Assembly (NCBI GenBank): GCA_016302585.1
Contig: JAEDNI010000001.1
Coordinates: 1 to 64,000 of the forward strand
Direction of reading: 5' to 3'
Source: Paludibacteraceae bacterium
GTDB taxonomy: Bacteria > Bacteroidota > Bacteroidia > Bacteroidales > Paludibacteraceae
DNA: 64,000 nucleotides
Below the pieces are notes generated by a model, which saw nothing but the letters and a program-made list of their open reading frames with translations, did not search any database and was not told the DNA's origin. How positions within the stretch are numbered: the first letter of the stretch is position 1; every line of letters begins with the position of its first letter. The position numbers were made by a program, and so were the translations under genes. Shown one piece after another: positions 61,365 through 64,000 of the stretch.

Positions 61365-62389
61365 TCCCAGTGTCGGTCTTTTGCAAAGAGTCGTTTCATT
61401 CCGCTCAGCAGGATGGCTGCTCGCATATGGCGGGCATAAGCGGGACTGTATGTATTTATTCGATCAGCATTTGCCATTCGTTCGCGCATCGTATGCCATT
61501 TACGGACGAAACGGTTGGTTGCCGGGGTTGGTTCGTTTGCCTTGGGTGCTACCAACCGTTGCGCCAAAAGGTCTTGCCATAAACGCTCTGCCCTACTCTC
61601 TACCCTGGCTGTATAGAACGGGGCTTCGTCTTGCGGCAACTCGAGATGTTGCACCAATATCGCCATGAACAGTTGCCATACATCCATTAAGCACAAGGCT
61701 TGCAGATAGTGCTTCAGCCGCGGTTGATCCATTTGGCCTTTATAGCGATGCAGCAAGACCGTCAAGTCGTATAACTGCCTTGCATTCGCGCCCATCGAAA
61801 GCATATGTTCCCATGCATGCAGGAAGACGAAGAAGGCATTGAAGGTGGGTTCTGGAACAAGGAAAGAAGCATCCTGATATTTCATTTCGCAGGCATTCGC
61901 CATGCCATAGGTCTCGAAGGGTTCGTAGCGCCGGATATCATGCGGATGAACCAAGCCTACGCTCACACGATGCACTTCGATCGACACCCCATCTGCTATG
62001 AGGTTATAATGCTTATAATGGTCCAGTTCCTCATCGAACTTAAGCGCCTTCGGAAAGGTCTCGCGCATGACCGCACAAGCGGGATGATACTGGTTTTTTC
62101 CCACAAAGAGATCGATATCCGACCATACCCGTTGAGACGGATCGTCATACAAAACCGCCAACCCTACTCCTTTCAGCACTACCGCCCGTATACCGGCTTT
62201 CTCGAGTGCTGCATAGGCTTGCTCAAAGACATGCCGAATCTGGACTTGTTGCTGTATAGTACAGAGACAGACAGATTTCATCTGTTGGTTCTCATGCGGC
62301 GAACAGTTCCCTTCGGCCAAGCGTTGGGGAAAGACCAGCGGCCCCACTCCCTGCGCCACACATTGATCATATGTAAGCGAATCAAGCAC
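61361..62389 (-). CDS. Nucleotidyltransferase family protein (NTP_transf_5-like)
   Basis: A 342-residue protein with a nucleotidyltransferase core: VVLKGVGLAVLYDDPSQRVWSDIDLFV, where SDIDLF carries the metal-binding Asp pair, then a third acidic position in VSIEVHRVSV. This group is common in capsule and exopolysaccharide loci of Bacteroidota; the substrate is unknown. It overlaps the upstream sugar transferase by 8 bases. Confidence 0.85.
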   Translation of the reverse strand: MLDSLTYDQCVAQGVGPLVFPQRLAEGNCSPHENQQMKSVCLCTIQQQVQIRHVFEQAYAALEKAGIRAVVLKGVGLAVLYDDPSQRVWSDIDLFVGKNQYHPACAVMRETFPKALKFDEELDHYKHYNLIADGVSIEVHRVSVGLVHPHDIRRYEPFETYGMANACEMKYQDASFLVPEPTFNAFFVFLHAWEHMLSMGANARQLYDLTVLLHRYKGQMDQPRLKHYLQALCLMDVWQLFMAILVQHLELPQDEAPFYTARVESRAERLWQDLLAQRLVAPKANEPTPATNRFVRKWHTMRERMANADRINTYSPAYARHMRAAILLSGMKRLFAKDRHWE

Positions 62390-63896
62390 TATGTGTCTTG
62401 CGGGTTAGGATGGACCACATGGTAAGGAAGAAATACTTCACATCCGTTCGGAAAGGGTGCGCAAGGTATTCCGTCAAGTATTTATCTTCACTGGCAAAAA
62501 GTTCGTCGAATGTCTTCGGATGATCGATATAGAAAGGCGGAATCAGTCCTGGTTTGCACAAAGTACGTTTCTCTTGCAGCCACTCCGGATACGTCTCAAA
62601 CATCGTCTTACTGATCGGCCTTACCCCTACCAGTTTCATATCCCTTTTGATCCAGTTGATGAGCATCGGCAGTTCATCCAACCAATACTTACGCATGAAT
62701 CGTCCCCATGTAGTGATACGCCAATCGTCATTCGATTTATTGGCAATATCCATTCCTCCGCGGGCGTCGAAGACATACTGCTGAATATACTCGGCATAGG
62801 GGTGCATCGTGCGGAACTTATAGAAATACTTGATTTTCTTATGTTCGCATACACGCGGCAGTTTGATAAGCGGCCCATATACCTTAAATTGCTCTTGGGG
62901 ATAAGGTTGCGAATGACGATGGGCAAAGACATACTCGATGTGCCCCATCGGGATCACTTCGTCTACCACAAATCCGCAGTAATAGAGTCGTCCGAAAACC
63001 TCGGTCTTACTCAGCATGCGTTTGCGACCGCGCGTCACATCGTAATACAGACGGCTGGTAAAGGACAAACGCGGCCAGACACGTTTATGGAAGAAATACA
63101 GGCTGTACACGATCCAGTTAATCACAGGCGGATATTTCGCCAGAATCTTCTTCTTGATATACTCTTGCGGCCGATAGCAACATACATACCGTCCCTCATC
63201 CGGCAACTTCTGATTAATGATACAAAAGCGACGGTTGATACCCTTCGCGTCATTGAGCAGCGTCAGGTCCACGATGGTATTATAGGCGTAATCAGGTATC
63301 TGCAAGAAAGCAAAACGGTTGCGATCACAAACCGCTTTGGTCAAACGGGAGTTGAGCCGCGCCTTATCCAGCAACATCTGATAGTCCTCTTCGGTCGTCA
63401 CAGAAAGCACGGACTGATGGATGGACTCGATAGAAGGCAACGGTCGTTCACGATCCTCCCGCTCCACTTGCGCCTTATAGCGCTTCTCGATCTGCATCGG
63501 TGGAACGGTCATATTCGTCGCATACTTCCAGTAATGCTCGATCACGACCAATACCGTCTCCAATACAGCAACCATCAGGATCGTCCATTCCGCTACACGA
63601 TACGACAAGCCCCATGGCAACTGCGGCAAGGCCCAGCGGCATAAGAAAACAAGGATGATGGAATCAGCCGCCAAGGAAAGAATGGATTGCCAGAACCAGG
63701 TATCTTTATACGACCGATAGAGTTGCACAATCCAGCCGATGAATATCCAGAGGACAGCCAGCACGCCGAAGAGTGACCAATAAGCCGCAATACCACTTTT
63801 ATCCGCAACCATACGCCAAGCCCAGCACGCAAGAGCGGCCAGCACCCAGATCAACAAGTCCACAAAAATACGTCTCCTCCAGTCCTCCCGAATCAT
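62382..63896 (-). CDS. Sugar transferase (polyprenyl glycosylphosphotransferase)
   Basis: A 504-residue membrane protein: four N-terminal helices (about residues 8-125), a divergent central region, and a C-terminal WbaP-like domain. Recognisable motifs are KIKYFYKFRTMHPYAEY, WGRFMRKYWLDELPMLINW and GVRPIS. It would transfer a sugar phosphate to undecaprenyl phosphate to start a repeat unit. A first transferase-like half (ILAKYPPVINWIVYSLYFFHKRV) is separated from the catalytic motifs by more residues than in classical WbaP. Its ATG is one base past the stop of the upstream DUF456 gene. Confidence 0.87.
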   Translation of the reverse strand: MIREDWRRRIFVDLLIWVLAALACWAWRMVADKSGIAAYWSLFGVLAVLWIFIGWIVQLYRSYKDTWFWQSILSLAADSIILVFLCRWALPQLPWGLSYRVAEWTILMVAVLETVLVVIEHYWKYATNMTVPPMQIEKRYKAQVEREDRERPLPSIESIHQSVLSVTTEEDYQMLLDKARLNSRLTKAVCDRNRFAFLQIPDYAYNTIVDLTLLNDAKGINRRFCIINQKLPDEGRYVCCYRPQEYIKKKILAKYPPVINWIVYSLYFFHKRVWPRLSFTSRLYYDVTRGRKRMLSKTEVFGRLYYCGFVVDEVIPMGHIEYVFAHRHSQPYPQEQFKVYGPLIKLPRVCEHKKIKYFYKFRTMHPYAEYIQQYVFDARGGMDIANKSNDDWRITTWGRFMRKYWLDELPMLINWIKRDMKLVGVRPISKTMFETYPEWLQEKRTLCKPGLIPPFYIDHPKTFDELFASEDKYLTEYLAHPFRTDVKYFFLTMWSILTRKTHSA

Positions 63897-63897
63897 A

Positions 63898-64000
63898 TCA
63901 GAAAATAGCCACTAATAATTCCACAAACATCCATATACTGCAAATGAGCTTGAGCACCATGCCGAAGAACACACCGATGAAACTACCCATCGCTGCCCGT
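63898..64000 (-). CDS. DUF456-like membrane protein, C-terminal fragment
   Basis: The last 33 codons of a gene running in from beyond base 64000: MGSFIGVFFGMVLKLICSIW and an aliphatic end, stop at 63898-63900. The Gly-rich GSFIGVFFG membrane segment followed by LKLICS resembles the C-terminus of DUF456 proteins. Assignment is tentative because so little is visible. Confidence 0.55.
   Translation of the reverse strand, partial: RAAMGSFIGVFFGMVLKLICSIWMFVELLVAIF

Noticed and set aside
62457..63644. 395-codon open frame antisense to the sugar transferase
   Set aside because: Shadow frame; the sugar transferase motifs on minus are clear.

Overview
The window reads as a chromosomal segment of a member of the Bacteroidales (Bacteroidota), plausibly an uncultured gut or rumen lineage near Paludibacteraceae or Porphyromonadaceae; that finer placement is inference. 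Support: type III glutamine synthetase, the DapL lysine route, the Bacteroidota families DUF4296, DUF4836, DUF6029 and Omp28, short type IX secretion-like C-terminal tails, and 13 promoters of the form TTG-N20-TAnnTTTG in place of sigma70 boxes. No rRNA, tRNA, insertion sequence, integrase or CRISPR array was seen. Genes are dense and often overlap by 4 to 52 bases.

Layout. 1-4821 (minus): glmS (cut by the window edge) behind its own promoter, then glnN-dapF-dapL (nitrogen assimilation and lysine/peptidoglycan precursor). 5041-6612 (plus): glycyl-tRNA synthetase. 6684-13561 (minus): mnmE-yicC-gmk-nadD, a DUF4836 lipoprotein with its own promoter, and an ABC ATPase/permease pair. 13714-28075 (plus): one long run beginning with a small helix-turn-helix-like protein, two paralogous outer-membrane barrels, then ApbE, a thioredoxin-like protein, a DUF6029 barrel, and two Omp28-type CxxC lipoproteins flanking a secreted protein, followed by dnaE, folC, prmA and a Crp/Fnr regulator. 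28109-40118 (minus): an eight-gene run of an AspT/YidE-type transporter, MATE pump, RND adaptor and pump, phosphopantetheinyl transferase, dnaX, YgiQ-like radical SAM protein and an M23 peptidase.

40230-42802 is the loosest part: an endonuclease I with a type IX-like tail, the frame-broken remnant of another tailed protein, a small lipoprotein, a sevenfold 16-bp tandem repeat and another broken reading frame. Then come murG (plus), argS-GT2-MBL (minus), two GH13 lipoproteins (plus), and a minus-strand envelope/lipid run 57726-50832 (small membrane protein, acyl-CoA ligase, coaX, outer-membrane barrel, TPR protein, lptC, fabG). metK (behind a SAM-II-type riboswitch), lspA and a DUF4296 lipoprotein follow on plus; holA, a nucleotidyltransferase, a sugar transferase and a DUF456 fragment close the window on minus, probably the edge of a surface polysaccharide locus.

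The most unusual signals are: (i) degenerate 7-bp-period repeats, often exactly five units (35 bp), scattered in intergenic sites and inside reading frames of conserved enzymes; (ii) a SAM-II-like riboswitch with an extra hairpin inside the pseudoknot; (iii) the ApbE/thioredoxin/DUF6029/Omp28 surface redox cluster; (iv) an extended promoter signature in which the -33 box reads TTGYRTAT followed by an A/T tract.
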